The translations under genes and the position numbers were made by a program. This document shows positions 1-8,435 of a stretch of 64,000 nucleotides of DNA, in pieces; positions within the stretch are counted from its first letter, which is position 1, and every line of letters starts with the position of its first letter. The stretch spans positions 124,001-188,000 of the forward strand of contig CAZKVJ010000001.1 of NCBI GenBank assembly GCA_964556225.1, read 5' to 3'. A model generated the notes under the pieces. The model saw only the letters and a program-made list of their open reading frames with translations. It ran no database searches and was not told where the DNA came from. Origin of the DNA: CAZKVJ01 sp964556225. GTDB lineage: Bacteria; Actinomycetota; Acidimicrobiia; Acidimicrobiales; Ilumatobacteraceae.

Positions 1-725
1 TGGTGGTGACCGGTGCGGGCCCCGGGATCATGCAAGCCGGCATGGAGGGCGCCGGGAGGGAGCGCTCGATCGGCGTGTCGATCCGGCTCCCGTTCGAGCA
101 GCGAGCGAACCCGGTCATCGCCGGTGACGCCAAGTACGTGAGCATGAAGTACTTCTTCACCCGCAAGCTCATGCTCATCAAGGAGTCGAAGGGCTTCGTG
201 TGCCTGCCCGGTGGGTTCGGCACGCTCGACGAGACGTTCGAGCTCCTCACGCTCACGCAGACGGGCAAGGGTGTGCCGGTTCCGATCGTGCTGCTCGACA
301 CCCCCGGCGACCCCTACTGGGAAGGTGTCGACGGCTTCGTGCGCGATCAGCTGGTGAGCCGCGGGCTCGTGGCGGAGTCGGACACCGAGCTGTACCTCGT
401 CACCGACCGCGTCGAGGCCGCCGTGGCCGAGGTGTGCGGCTTCTACGCCAACTACGACTCGATGCGCTACGTCGGCGACCAGCTGGTGCTGCGGTTGCGG
501 GTCGCGCCCACCGACGAGCAGCTCGAACGGCTCAACGACGAGTTCGTTGCGCTCTGTGCCAGCGGGCGGATCGTGCGCACCCCGCCGCTGCCGGTCGAGG
601 CCCGTGAGGACGACGCCGTGCACCTGGCCCGGCTGCGGTTCCACTTCGCCAAGCACGGCTTCGGCGAGCTGCGTCGTCTGATCGACACGTTGAACTCGTT
701 CACCGCCGGCTCGGCGGGGTGCTGA
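1..725 (+). CDS. LOG-family Rossmann nucleotide-binding protein, 5' partial
   Basis: The reading frame is already open at the left edge, so the N-terminus lies outside the window; the GTG at position 3 is probably internal. The visible part starts at the nucleotide-binding turn TGAGPGIMQAG and carries the LOG signature LPGGFGTLDETFE, the family's PGGxGTxxE motif. LOG proteins release free cytokinin-type bases or nucleobases from 5'-monophosphates by phosphoribohydrolysis; the substrate here cannot be told from sequence. About 90 residues follow the Rossmann core, as in the longer actinobacterial members, rather than in the short plant-type LOGs. The gene converges on the Lrp-domain gene with a 12-bp gap and no obvious terminator. 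Confidence 0.85.
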   Translation, partial: VVTGAGPGIMQAGMEGAGRERSIGVSIRLPFEQRANPVIAGDAKYVSMKYFFTRKLMLIKESKGFVCLPGGFGTLDETFELLTLTQTGKGVPVPIVLLDTPGDPYWEGVDGFVRDQLVSRGLVAESDTELYLVTDRVEAAVAEVCGFYANYDSMRYVGDQLVLRLRVAPTDEQLERLNDEFVALCASGRIVRTPPLPVEAREDDAVHLARLRFHFAKHGFGELRRLIDTLNSFTAGSAGC

Positions 726-737
726 TCGCTCGGTCGC

Positions 738-1013
738 TCACACGCCGAACCCGAACGCCGCCGCCAGGTCGCGCGAGCCGTAGGCGCGGAACGCGAGGAG
801 CGTCCGGGTGGTGACGATGCCCTCGAGGCGGGCGATGTCGCGCGTGACCACCTCGGCCAGCTCGTCGTGGTCGCGCACCCGCACCACGGCGACGATGTCG
901 ACCTCACCGGCGACGCTGTAGACCTCGTGGATCCCCTCCACGTCGGCCAGCTCTCCAGCGAGGGCCGCGATGCGGTCCGGGCGGGCATCGATGAGGACGA
1001 AGGCGGTGATCAC
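738..1013 (-). CDS. Stand-alone Lrp/AsnC ligand-binding (RAM) domain protein
   Basis: A 91-residue protein made only of the alpha-beta RAM domain of Lrp/AsnC regulators: it opens MITAFVLIDARPDRI and continues with VEGIHEVYSVAGEVDIVAVV, the usual strand-helix pattern. There is no helix-turn-helix, so it cannot bind DNA by itself. Such stand-alone domains oligomerise and bind amino acids in characterised relatives; whether this one does is inference. The GTG start at 1013 lies 8 nt behind a TAGGCT box, which suggests a leaderless transcript of its own, although three genes lie upstream on the same strand. Confidence 0.82.
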   Translation of the reverse strand: MITAFVLIDARPDRIAALAGELADVEGIHEVYSVAGEVDIVAVVRVRDHDELAEVVTRDIARLEGIVTTRTLLAFRAYGSRDLAAAFGFGV

Positions 1014-1021
1014 GGTCGCGG

Positions 1022-1027
1022 AGCCTA
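1022..1027 (-). promoter_or_regulatory. Putative -10 box of leaderless Lrp-domain gene
   Basis: TAGGCT on the minus strand, 8 nt before the GTG start at 1013. It matches the TANNNT plus 6-9 nt arrangement seen in front of many genes in this window. No clear -35 element is visible. Confidence 0.4.
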
Positions 1028-1037
1028 GGCAGGTTCG

Positions 1038-1247
1038 TCAGGGCTGCTCGTCGCCGTGGGCAAGGCCGCGCAGGAGGTGGGCCGCCTTCTCGACCGCCCG
1101 GCGGGACTGGGTGAGTCGCCGCTCCTCGTCGGGCCGCCGGTCGTCGCCGCGCTCGACGGCGGCCCGAAGCGACTCGATCGCCCGTTCGGCCAGCTCGTCG
1201 GCAATGGCATCGAGCCGCTCGGCCAGGTCGTCGTACGGTGTCGTCAC
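1038..1247 (-). CDS. Small conserved-looking protein downstream of glcF
   Basis: Sixty-nine residues, start GTG at 1247, overlapping the glcF stop by 4 bp (GTGA), so translation is probably coupled to glcF. It begins VTTPYDDLAERLDAIADEL and is mostly charged helix (ADELAERAIESLRAAVERG, then RRAVEKAAHLLRGLAHG). No membrane segment, cysteine or known motif is visible. I do not recognise the family; the helical pattern suggests a small helical-bundle or coiled-coil protein. Its job may be linked to the glycolate oxidase iron-sulphur subunit, but only position argues for that. Confidence 0.7.
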   Translation of the reverse strand: MTTPYDDLAERLDAIADELAERAIESLRAAVERGDDRRPDEERRLTQSRRAVEKAAHLLRGLAHGDEQP

Positions 1248-2437
1248 GGGCGCTCCTCCCCGGTGCTGCCGCGCGGCTCGGCCGGTCCGAGCGCGTCGGC
1301 GACGAGCTCCATCGGGTGTCGCACGCTCACCCCCGCAGCCGCGAGGTGCATCGCGCAGCCGGGATTGGCGCTGGCGACGACCGACGCACCACTTCGGTTC
1401 GCCGCCCGCCGGATGGCGGAGAGCTTGCGTTCGCGGATCTCGCTCGCCAGTGCCGGCTCGAGCGCCGAGAAGGCCCCGCCGGCACCGCAGCACAGCCCGT
1501 CGTCGTCGAGCTCGACCACGTCGGCCACGTGCGAGAGGACGGCGCGCACCGATCCGTGCGCCCGCTGGACGTGGCGGAGGTGGCAGGGGTCCTGCAGGAT
1601 CACCGGTCCGAGCCGCTGTACCGGGCGCGCGACTCGATCGAGGCGCCCCTCCAGCCACTCGTGCACGTCGAGCACCCGGGCGGAGAACCGGGCGGCCTCC
1701 GGGGTGCCGAGCAGGTGGCCGTAGTCCTTCATGGCCGCACCACAGCCCGCCGAGTCGACCAGGACCGGCGCGTCCCCCGGCATCGAGCGCATCACCCGCT
1801 CCGCGAGCGCCCGGGTCTCGTCGGTGAGCCCGGCGTGCAGGTGCAGCGCACCGCAGCAGTCCCCGCCCGGACCCGGGACCGTGAAGGTCGCCCCACTGGC
1901 CGCCACCACCGCGGCCGTGGCCTGGTGGACCGGCCGCATCCACGCATCCATCACGCAACCGGTGAACAGCCACGTGTCGGGCCCGCTGGACCGAAGCGCC
2001 GGCGGCCGCCGCAGGGGCAGGCGGGGCAGCTCGAAGCGAGCGGGCACCAGGCGCAGGCGCTGCGCGAGGGCGAGCGCGCTGGACCCGGCGAGCAGCAGGC
2101 GGTGCGACGCCAGGGCGCGGTAGCCCAGGCGCTGCCAGCGTGGGGTGGTCCGGCGCGCGGAGGCGAGCGAGGCCCGGGTCGCCTCCATCAGCCGCCCGAA
2201 CGGCACCCCGCTCGGGCACGCCGGCTCGCACCCCCGGCACTGCACGCACGTGGTCATGAAGTCGACGAACTCGGCGGTGACGGGCGCCCCCTCGAAGCGC
2301 ACGGCCCGCATGGCCGCGATCCGCCCGCGGGGCGAGCGGGCTTCCTCGCCGGTGACCCGGAACGTCGGGCAGTGCGGCAGGCACAGCCCGCATCCCACGC
2401 AGGTGGACAGCTCGTCGTCGCTGAGCGCGAGCTTCAT
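1244..2437 (-). CDS. glcF: Glycolate oxidase iron-sulphur subunit GlcF
   Basis: A 397-residue protein of the GlcF/LutA class, which passes electrons from the flavin subunits of glycolate oxidase to the respiratory chain. Two CxxCxxCxxxCP ferredoxin-type [4Fe-4S] motifs occur near the N-terminus (CVGCGLCLPHCP and CVQCRGCEPACP). Two CCG domains follow, with the cores GDCCGALHLHAG and GLCCGAGGAFSA. ATG at 2437 is chosen because the first cluster begins 14 residues later and because it overlaps the upstream acyltransferase stop by 4 bp (ATGA). The partner subunits GlcD and GlcE lie about 6 kb away on the same strand rather than adjacent, an unusual split. A related role such as lactate or D-2-hydroxyglutarate oxidation cannot be excluded. 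Confidence 0.9.
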   Translation of the reverse strand: MKLALSDDELSTCVGCGLCLPHCPTFRVTGEEARSPRGRIAAMRAVRFEGAPVTAEFVDFMTTCVQCRGCEPACPSGVPFGRLMEATRASLASARRTTPRWQRLGYRALASHRLLLAGSSALALAQRLRLVPARFELPRLPLRRPPALRSSGPDTWLFTGCVMDAWMRPVHQATAAVVAASGATFTVPGPGGDCCGALHLHAGLTDETRALAERVMRSMPGDAPVLVDSAGCGAAMKDYGHLLGTPEAARFSARVLDVHEWLEGRLDRVARPVQRLGPVILQDPCHLRHVQRAHGSVRAVLSHVADVVELDDDGLCCGAGGAFSALEPALASEIRERKLSAIRRAANRSGASVVASANPGCAMHLAAAGVSVRHPMELVADALGPAEPRGSTGEERP

Positions 2438-4884
2438 CCGGCCACCGTCGAGAGGTCGCAGCGAGCGGGGTCGAGGCGGGGCATCTCGCCGTCGATGCGG
2501 CAGCCCACCTCTCCCGCTCGCGCCCGGAGCGACGCCACGAGCGCATCCAGCTGGCCGGTGTAGCGATCCACCATCAGCGCGTCGAGGTCGTCCGGGTCGA
2601 GGTGGACACCGTCGGGGCGGATCGAGCCCTGCTGGGCCTCGCGCTCGACGATCGCGTCGGCGTACCCCAGCACCCCGACGTTCGCCCATCGCTGCGCCCA
2701 GGCGGCGAGCATGCCGTTCCACGCCGCCAGCCGCTCTGCGCGGGCCATGGCGCTGCCGGAGAAGCCGCCACCGTCGATGGGGGGCGCGTCGGCGAGCACG
2801 ATCACGGCCCCGGTGCCGGCCAGGGCGGCGACGGCGCCGGGCATCCACGCCTCGTGGGCGCCGAGCCAGGCGGCGTCGCCCGGGGTCGCCCAGACGTCGG
2901 AGCCGGCGAAGCGCTGGTCGGCCTGCTCGGTGAGGCTGGCGACGACCACCACGACATCGAGCGCCGGATCACCGCCCCAGTGCGTCGCCGGCTGCGGGCA
3001 CGACGACATGTCCCACTGGGCGCCGTCCCACCAGCGCACCTCGGCGACGGGAACCACGGGACAGTTGTTGCCGCCGGCCCACGAGACGGCGAAGCGAGCT
3101 GCCGCCACCCGGTTCAACGAGCTGGCGAAAAGGTACGAGGTGGAGTCCCCGACGACCAGCACCCGGATGCGGTCGTCGACCGGCGGGCGGGCGAGGGCGG
3201 CGACGGCCGCGGCGAGCCCGCCGGCGCCGTCGGTCAGCTGGACCGTCGGGTGCCGCAGGGCGGCCGTGCTCAGCGCGCCGGCAACGGTGTCGTCCTCGTC
3301 GAGCGAATCGACGAGCAGCACCGGCGTGCCCGCCTCGGCGAGGGCGTCGACCGCCGCCACCACCGCCTTGGCGACCTCGCCGAGGCGCAGCAGCTCGAAG
3401 GTGTCCGGCTGGGCCTGCTCCCCCACCCGGTCGGCTGCTCCGGCGCTGACCACCACGACGTCCGGCGACAGCCGCTCGACGAGGCGCGGCCAGCTCGCCA
3501 GCGGGTCGTGGCACACCGCCGCCGTCGCTGCCACGACCGAGCGCGCGATCGGGCAGCCAGGCGTGGTCCGGTCCACGACCGTCACCGGCGGATCGCTCCC
3601 CGCCAGCCGGGCCACGATCGACCGCTCGCTGCCCACGACGAGCACCTTCGTCGGGGGTGGGGTGGCAGGCTCTGGTGGGGCCGGCGCGAGCTGGACGGGT
3701 CGGACCGGGCTCTCCGGCGCCGGGGACCCGACCGCCGCCGGGGTGGGCCGTACGAGCTGGAGTCCCACCACCGCCACGACGAGGACAACGGCGGCGACGG
3801 CGAGCGCGGTGAGCGCCGGCTGAACGGCGGGAAGGACGCGCCGGTACCGGATCGGGCACTCGAGCAGGTGGTACGAGGCGCCGGTGAGGGCGACCGTGAC
3901 CGTGAGCCGGGCGGCCAGGAGCGCCGGGCCATCGAGGCCCGTTCGATCTGTCGTCATCGCCAGGAACACCGGCCAGTGGAACAGGTAGAGCCCGTAGCTG
4001 ACCCGGCCCACCACGACGAACGGGACGGTGGACAGCACCGCCTTGACCGGTCCGGTGACCAAGGCGCCGAGCACCAGCAGCACCGACACCAGGGAGAACG
4101 CCGCCAGCCCGCCCTCATACCAGCCCCGGTCGAGCTGGTCCGTGGTGGCGACGAGCAGGGCCAGCAGCGCCGCGCCGGCAACGCCCCCGAGGGCGACGAG
4201 CCGCGCCGGCGCGCCCGCCGGACGCCGGTCCTGGAGGATCACGGCGAGCAGCACCCCGGCCAGCAGCTCGGCCGCCCGCGTGTGGGTGGCGTAGTAGACG
4301 ACGTCCGGATCGCCGGTCATCAGCGTCGCCGCCACCGCCGCCGCGATCCCGGCCAGCGCGACGGCGCCGAGCCCCCACCGGCCGGTGCGCCGCAGCACCA
4401 GGAGCGCCACCAACGGGAACAGCACGTAGAACTGCTCTTCGATGGCGAGCGACCAGAAGTGGAGCACGGGGCTCGGCCCGGCGAAGAGGTCGGCGTACGA
4501 CTGGCCGTCCAGCAGGAAGCGCCAGTTCGCCACGTCGAGCCCGGCGGCCACCAGATCGCCTGGGAGCCGTGCTCGCTGGACGGCGTCGAGCATCGCCGGC
4601 ATCACCACGGCGACGAGGGCGAGTGTCAGCAGCGACGCCGGCAGGAGCCGGCGCGCCCGTCGACCCCAGAACGAGCGCAGCGAGATGGCGCCCGTGGTCC
4701 CGTGCTCACGGAGCAGCAGCGAGGTGATCAAGAAGCCGGAGAGGGTGAAGAACACCGAGACGCCGAGGAAGCCGCCGCTGAAGCCCGGCACGTCGGCGTG
4801 GAAGGCCAGGACGACCGCGACCGCGATCGCCCTCAACCCATCGAGCCCAGGCTCGTACGCACTACCAGCGTCACCGGATCGCAC
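2434..4884 (-). CDS. OafA-type membrane acyltransferase with two C-terminal SGNH-like domains
   Basis: An 816-residue protein. Residues about 10-380 form an acyltransferase-3 domain: GLDGLRAIAVAVVLAFHADV followed by about ten membrane segments, with FLGVSVFFTLSGFLI and LAIEEQFYVLFPL typical of OafA/YrhL. Such enzymes transfer acetyl or acyl groups to surface polysaccharides or lipids. After a Pro-rich linker (380-412) come two SGNH-like units. The first (about 413-565) reads VVGSERS where an active domain has GDS. The second (about 573-790) has VVGDSTS and the catalytic Asp-His in RPDGVHLD. Start GTG 4884 sits 9 nt behind TACGCT. The stop overlaps glcF by 4 bp, so a cell-surface enzyme heads the glcF transcript. 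Confidence 0.88.
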   Translation of the reverse strand: MRSGDAGSAYEPGLDGLRAIAVAVVLAFHADVPGFSGGFLGVSVFFTLSGFLITSLLLREHGTTGAISLRSFWGRRARRLLPASLLTLALVAVVMPAMLDAVQRARLPGDLVAAGLDVANWRFLLDGQSYADLFAGPSPVLHFWSLAIEEQFYVLFPLVALLVLRRTGRWGLGAVALAGIAAAVAATLMTGDPDVVYYATHTRAAELLAGVLLAVILQDRRPAGAPARLVALGGVAGAALLALLVATTDQLDRGWYEGGLAAFSLVSVLLVLGALVTGPVKAVLSTVPFVVVGRVSYGLYLFHWPVFLAMTTDRTGLDGPALLAARLTVTVALTGASYHLLECPIRYRRVLPAVQPALTALAVAAVVLVVAVVGLQLVRPTPAAVGSPAPESPVRPVQLAPAPPEPATPPPTKVLVVGSERSIVARLAGSDPPVTVVDRTTPGCPIARSVVAATAAVCHDPLASWPRLVERLSPDVVVVSAGAADRVGEQAQPDTFELLRLGEVAKAVVAAVDALAEAGTPVLLVDSLDEDDTVAGALSTAALRHPTVQLTDGAGGLAAAVAALARPPVDDRIRVLVVGDSTSYLFASSLNRVAAARFAVSWAGGNNCPVVPVAEVRWWDGAQWDMSSCPQPATHWGGDPALDVVVVVASLTEQADQRFAGSDVWATPGDAAWLGAHEAWMPGAVAALAGTGAVIVLADAPPIDGGGFSGSAMARAERLAAWNGMLAAWAQRWANVGVLGYADAIVEREAQQGSIRPDGVHLDPDDLDALMVDRYTGQLDALVASLRARAGEVGCRIDGEMPRLDPARCDLSTVAG

Positions 4885-4893
4885 GATCGTCCC

Positions 4894-4899
4894 AGCGTA
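4894..4899 (-). promoter_or_regulatory. Putative -10 box of leaderless acyltransferase transcript
   Basis: TACGCT on the minus strand, 9 nt before the GTG at 4884. It is divergent from the aldehyde dehydrogenase gene, whose AGGAG ribosome site lies at 5081-5085. The rest of the 210-bp divergent spacer shows no gene I can support. Confidence 0.4.
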
Positions 4900-5094
4900 T
4901 CCGTGGCCTCAGCGATCGGCCCGGGTGTGCAGCAGGGCGCGAGCGACCGCCCCGACCGCCAGCACCGCGAGACCGGCGACGACGGTCGCCGCCGGAGTCG
5001 ACCCGCCTCGCTCACACCCCGACCCGTTGTGCCACGACCGCAGGTTCGGGCCGGGAGTGACGACACGGCCGCCAGGGTGTAGGAGACTGGCGTC

Positions 5095-6486
5095 ATGACC
5101 ACCGCCATCGACGACATCCCGGCCTGTGTGGAGCGCGTGCGCGACGGCTTCGCCGCTGGACTGCTGGCGGACCTCTCCGCCCGGCGAACCCAGCTGCGAC
5201 AGCTCCGCCGGCTCGTCACCGAGCAAGAGCGCCGCATCGTCGAGGCGCTGCGGGCAGACCTCGGCAAGCCGGCGATCGAGGCCTACGCAACCGAGGCCGG
5301 GTTCCTCCTGAACGAGGTCGATCACACCCTGAAGCACATGTCGCGCTGGGCGGCCCCCCACAAGGTGAAGCTCGGGCTGTCGATGCGTCCCGGGTCGGCC
5401 AAGGTGGTGCAGGAGCCGCTCGGCACGGTGCTGATCATCGCCCCGTGGAACTACCCGCTCCACCTGCTGCTAGCCCCACTCATCCCGGCCCTGGCGGCGG
5501 GGAACTCCGCCGTTCTGAAGCCCTCCGAGCTGGCGCCAGCCACGGCCGAGCTGGTGGCCGAGCTCGTGCCGAAGTACCTCGACGAGCGGCTCGTGGCCGT
5601 CGTCACCGGCGGCGTGCCCGAGACCACCGCGCTGCTCGAGGAGCCCTTCGATCACGTGTTCTACACGGGCAACGGCACGGTGGGCCGGGTGGTCATGACG
5701 GCCGCCGCCCGGCACCTCACGCCAGTGACCCTCGAGCTGGGGGGAAAGAGCCCGGTGATCGTCGCTGCCGACGCCGACGTCGACGTCGCCGCTCGACGCA
5801 TCGCGTGGGGGAAGTTCCTGAACGCCGGGCAGACGTGCGTCGCGCCCGACTACGTGCTGGTCGACCGCAGCGTCGAGGACCGTCTGCTCGGTGGGCTGCT
5901 GCGTGCGGTCCACGACTTCTACGGCGACGACCCGGAGGCGTCGCCCGACTACTGCCGGATCGTCAGCGAGCGCCACTGGGACCGGCTGCGGACGCTGCTC
6001 GATGCCGGTGGGTACGAGGCGACCGTCACCGGAGGCCACGGCAACCGCTCGACGCGCTTCCTGGCACCGACGGTGCTGGCCGGCGTCAAGCCGGACGCCG
6101 AGGTGATGGCCGGCGAGATCTTCGGGCCCATCCTGCCCGTGCTCGCGGTCGACGGTCTCGACGAGGCGATCCACTTCGTCAACGACCGTCCCAAACCGCT
6201 CGCGCTGTACGTGTTCTCACGCTCCGACGGCGTCGTCGAGCGGGTGGTGGAGCACACCTCGTCGGGCGGGGTGAGCGTGAACCACGTCCTGCTGCACCTG
6301 ACCGTGCCGGACCTGCCCTTCGGCGGTGTCGGCGCGAGCGGCATGGGCGCCTACCACGGCAAGCACGGCTTCGACATCTTCAGCCACGCCAAGCCGGTGC
6401 TCACCAAGCCCACCCGCCCTGACCCCTCGGTGATGTACCCGCCGTACAAGGGCTGGAAGCAGAAGGTCCTCCGCAAGCTCCTCTGA
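5095..6486 (+). CDS. Aldehyde dehydrogenase, class-3 / fatty-aldehyde type
   Basis: A 463-residue NAD(P)-dependent aldehyde dehydrogenase of the short class-3 type, which usually oxidises medium- and long-chain or aromatic aldehydes. Visible motifs are the cofactor-loop region APWNYPLHLLLAPLIPALAA, LKPSELAPAT, the general-base motif VTLELGGKSPVIV and the nucleophile region FLNAGQTCVAPDYVLVD with the catalytic Cys. The C-terminal stretch YKGWKQKVLRKLL is basic and amphipathic, as in membrane-associated relatives. ATG 5095 has AGGAG 9 nt upstream. It stands alone, with a DUF6687-like gene 29 bp downstream on the same strand. Confidence 0.93.
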   Translation: MTTAIDDIPACVERVRDGFAAGLLADLSARRTQLRQLRRLVTEQERRIVEALRADLGKPAIEAYATEAGFLLNEVDHTLKHMSRWAAPHKVKLGLSMRPGSAKVVQEPLGTVLIIAPWNYPLHLLLAPLIPALAAGNSAVLKPSELAPATAELVAELVPKYLDERLVAVVTGGVPETTALLEEPFDHVFYTGNGTVGRVVMTAAARHLTPVTLELGGKSPVIVAADADVDVAARRIAWGKFLNAGQTCVAPDYVLVDRSVEDRLLGGLLRAVHDFYGDDPEASPDYCRIVSERHWDRLRTLLDAGGYEATVTGGHGNRSTRFLAPTVLAGVKPDAEVMAGEIFGPILPVLAVDGLDEAIHFVNDRPKPLALYVFSRSDGVVERVVEHTSSGGVSVNHVLLHLTVPDLPFGGVGASGMGAYHGKHGFDIFSHAKPVLTKPTRPDPSVMYPPYKGWKQKVLRKLL

Positions 6487-6515
6487 CTGCCCACTTCTCT
6501 CAGAACGAGAGGGGG

Positions 6516-7541
6516 GTGGGGGCGTGGTACAACTCGCGGGTGCGCTTCGTGCCCTATGGGCAGCTGGCCGGCACGCCGAACGTGATCGTCGACGGCTCGG
6601 CCACCGATTCGACCGTGCTGACGCTGTCGCACTGGCCGAACAGCGGCGCCCCGGCATGGGTGGCCGCCGACCTGTCGGCGCAGATGGTGTTCCGGTACCT
6701 CGACCAGCCGGAGCGTCATGTCGCCGCCGAGGTGGTGTCGACCAACCACTTCGACCAGGACGGGCTCGTCGGCGTCTTCGCGTTGGTCGATCCGCCCGCC
6801 GCACTGGCGCGGCGAGAGCGGCTGGTCGACATCGCCGCTGCCGGTGACTTCGGCACTTATCGCGACCGCGACGCCGCCCGGGCCGCGATCGCCATCGCGT
6901 CCTACGCCGACCCCCACCTGTCCCCGGTCCGCGGGCTCGGTGCGCTGCCGCACCCCGAGCAGACGGCGGTGCTCCACCGTGAGCTGCTCCCACTCGTCGC
7001 GGCGCTCGCCGACGACGTCGAGGCGTTCCGGCCCCTGTGGGAGGACGAAGACGCCATCCTCGAAGCGGGCGAGCGGGCGTTCGACGCCGGCGCCGTCACG
7101 ATCGAGGAGCTGCCGGCGCTCGACCTGGCCGTGGTCACGCTGCCGGAGCATTCGTGCGGGGCGCCGCTGCACCGCTTCACCGAGCCGTTCGAGGCCGTCG
7201 TGCACCCCTTCGCCGTGCACCGGCGCACCGAGCGACTCCGCCTCCTGTACCGCCAGGGGCGACGCTACGAGCTGCAGTACCGATACGAGACGTGGGTGCA
7301 GCTCGTCAGCCGCCACCCGGCACCGCGGATCGACCTCGGCCCACTGGCCGACGAGCTGAGCGCGCTCGAGCGACACGGGGCCTGGCACTTCGACGGCGTC
7401 GGCGCGCTCACCCCGGCGCTGCGCCTCCACGGCAGCGACGAGAGTGCGATCGACTGGGAGGACTTCCTGGCGCTGGTGACTCGGGCACTGTCCACCGGGG
7501 TGGGGGCGTGGGATCCGTACCGCTCCCCCGCCACTGCGTGA
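6516..7541 (+). CDS. Uncharacterised protein, DUF6687-like
   Basis: A 341-residue soluble protein. The segment RFVPYGQLAGTPNVIVDG followed by STVLTLSHWPNSGAP resembles a family I remember as DUF6687, widespread in actinobacteria and of unknown role. A histidine- and acid-rich region (STNHFDQDGLVGVFALVDP) could bind a metal or phosphate and loosely recalls DHH-type phosphoesterases, but I see no full motif set. GTG 6516 follows a purine-rich AGAACGAGAGG tract; a second in-frame GTG at 6540 would begin the protein at VRFVPYG and is almost as likely. It converges on the kinase-like gene with 12 bp between stops. Confidence 0.8.
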   Translation: MGAWYNSRVRFVPYGQLAGTPNVIVDGSATDSTVLTLSHWPNSGAPAWVAADLSAQMVFRYLDQPERHVAAEVVSTNHFDQDGLVGVFALVDPPAALARRERLVDIAAAGDFGTYRDRDAARAAIAIASYADPHLSPVRGLGALPHPEQTAVLHRELLPLVAALADDVEAFRPLWEDEDAILEAGERAFDAGAVTIEELPALDLAVVTLPEHSCGAPLHRFTEPFEAVVHPFAVHRRTERLRLLYRQGRRYELQYRYETWVQLVSRHPAPRIDLGPLADELSALERHGAWHFDGVGALTPALRLHGSDESAIDWEDFLALVTRALSTGVGAWDPYRSPATA

Positions 7542-7553
7542 TCGGCGCCGGCG

Positions 7554-8435
7554 TCACATCGGCCGCCAGCGAGGGGCTGCGGGATCACCGACCCACCACT
7601 GCAGCCGGCGATGGGCCTCGGCGGCAGCTGCGGGGTCGGTGCGTCCCGCCCTCACGCGCAGGAGCGTGGCGGCCAGCAGGCGCAGGCGTGCGAGCTCCAC
7701 GGTGAGGGGGTCACCGGACAGGTCGGTCCCGTAGCCCTCGGCGAAGGCGCGGTACAGCCCGGGGGCGCCGTCCCAGCGGTGCTCCCACGTGACGAGCGCA
7801 GCGTGGTCCCAGCCACATGGAGCCATCCCGATCGAGTCCCAGTCGAGCAGCACCGGGCCCCCGGCCGACTGCACGACGTTGCCCGGGTGCACGTCGCCGT
7901 GACACACGACGTGGTCGGTGGCGGCGAAGCGCTCCCGCCAGCCCTCCGAGGCCTCGACCACGCGCTGCAGGGCCGCCACCGCCGCGTCGTCGAGCAGGTC
8001 GACCACCTCGTCGAGCAGCGAGGGGAAGTCCCACCAGGCCAGCGCGTCCAGCCGGCGTAGCCGGTGCGCCGACGCGACCTCGTCGGGGTCGAGGCGGTGC
8101 ACGGTGGCGACCTGCACTCCGACCGCGCTCCAGTCGACCGGAACGTCGCTCGAGGGGACGACTCGCTCCCACGCACTCGCGGCGAGTGGCGCGTCGGGAA
8201 CCGTCCGATCCACCAGCGGCGTGGCGGACACCGGCACCGGGACCCGGATCCCATGGCCGGCCAGGACACGGGCGAGGTCGATCGCCGGCGATGCATCGGC
8301 GTCCGCGGTGACGCGCACGATCGCCGAGCCGCACGCGTACGTCGCCGCCATCGACCGGCGCACGAGGACCGGAGGGTCCAGGCCCCACGCGGCCGCCGCT
8401 CGGGCGGCGAGGGCGTCGGCCCGCTCCGGCGTCAC
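7554..8435 (-). CDS. Aminoglycoside-phosphotransferase-fold kinase
   Basis: A 293-residue protein of the APH / choline-kinase-like fold. The catalytic loop VCHGDVHPGNVV and the metal-binding LLDWDSIGMAP (the DFD-like motif) are intact. N-terminal IVRVTADADASPAIDLARVL is the ATP-lobe part, with a weakly conserved lysine region. The GTG start at 8435 overlaps glcE's stop by 4 bp, so it is the third cistron behind glcD-glcE. The substrate is unknown; antibiotic resistance should not be assumed, since most such proteins phosphorylate small metabolites. Its tight coupling to glycolate oxidase genes raises the possibility of a hydroxy-acid or sugar-acid kinase. Confidence 0.88.
   Translation of the reverse strand: MTPERADALAARAAAAWGLDPPVLVRRSMAATYACGSAIVRVTADADASPAIDLARVLAGHGIRVPVPVSATPLVDRTVPDAPLAASAWERVVPSSDVPVDWSAVGVQVATVHRLDPDEVASAHRLRRLDALAWWDFPSLLDEVVDLLDDAAVAALQRVVEASEGWRERFAATDHVVCHGDVHPGNVVQSAGGPVLLDWDSIGMAPCGWDHAALVTWEHRWDGAPGLYRAFAEGYGTDLSGDPLTVELARLRLLAATLLRVRAGRTDPAAAAEAHRRLQWWVGDPAAPRWRPM

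Noticed and set aside
1244..1828. Plus-strand Arg-rich frames opposite glcF
   Set aside because: Shadow frames; the CCG and ferredoxin motifs are all on the minus strand.
4909..5064. Minus-strand frame ending in a hydrophobic stretch (VVAGLAVLAVGAVARALL), a possible small membrane peptide
   Set aside because: No ATG, GTG or ribosome site lies near enough to start a short protein; the only long start runs back through the aldehyde dehydrogenase gene in another frame. GC-rich antisense often mimics membrane segments.
2602..5082. Very long plus-strand open frame opposite the acyltransferase gene
   Set aside because: The translation is low-complexity Arg/His/Gln/Gly-rich text without motifs, typical of antisense frames in 70% GC DNA; the minus-strand frame has clear family motifs.
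7554..8435. Reading the APH-fold kinase as an antibiotic-resistance gene
   Set aside because: It lies in a metabolic operon with ordinary composition and no mobile sequence, and most APH-fold proteins are not resistance enzymes.
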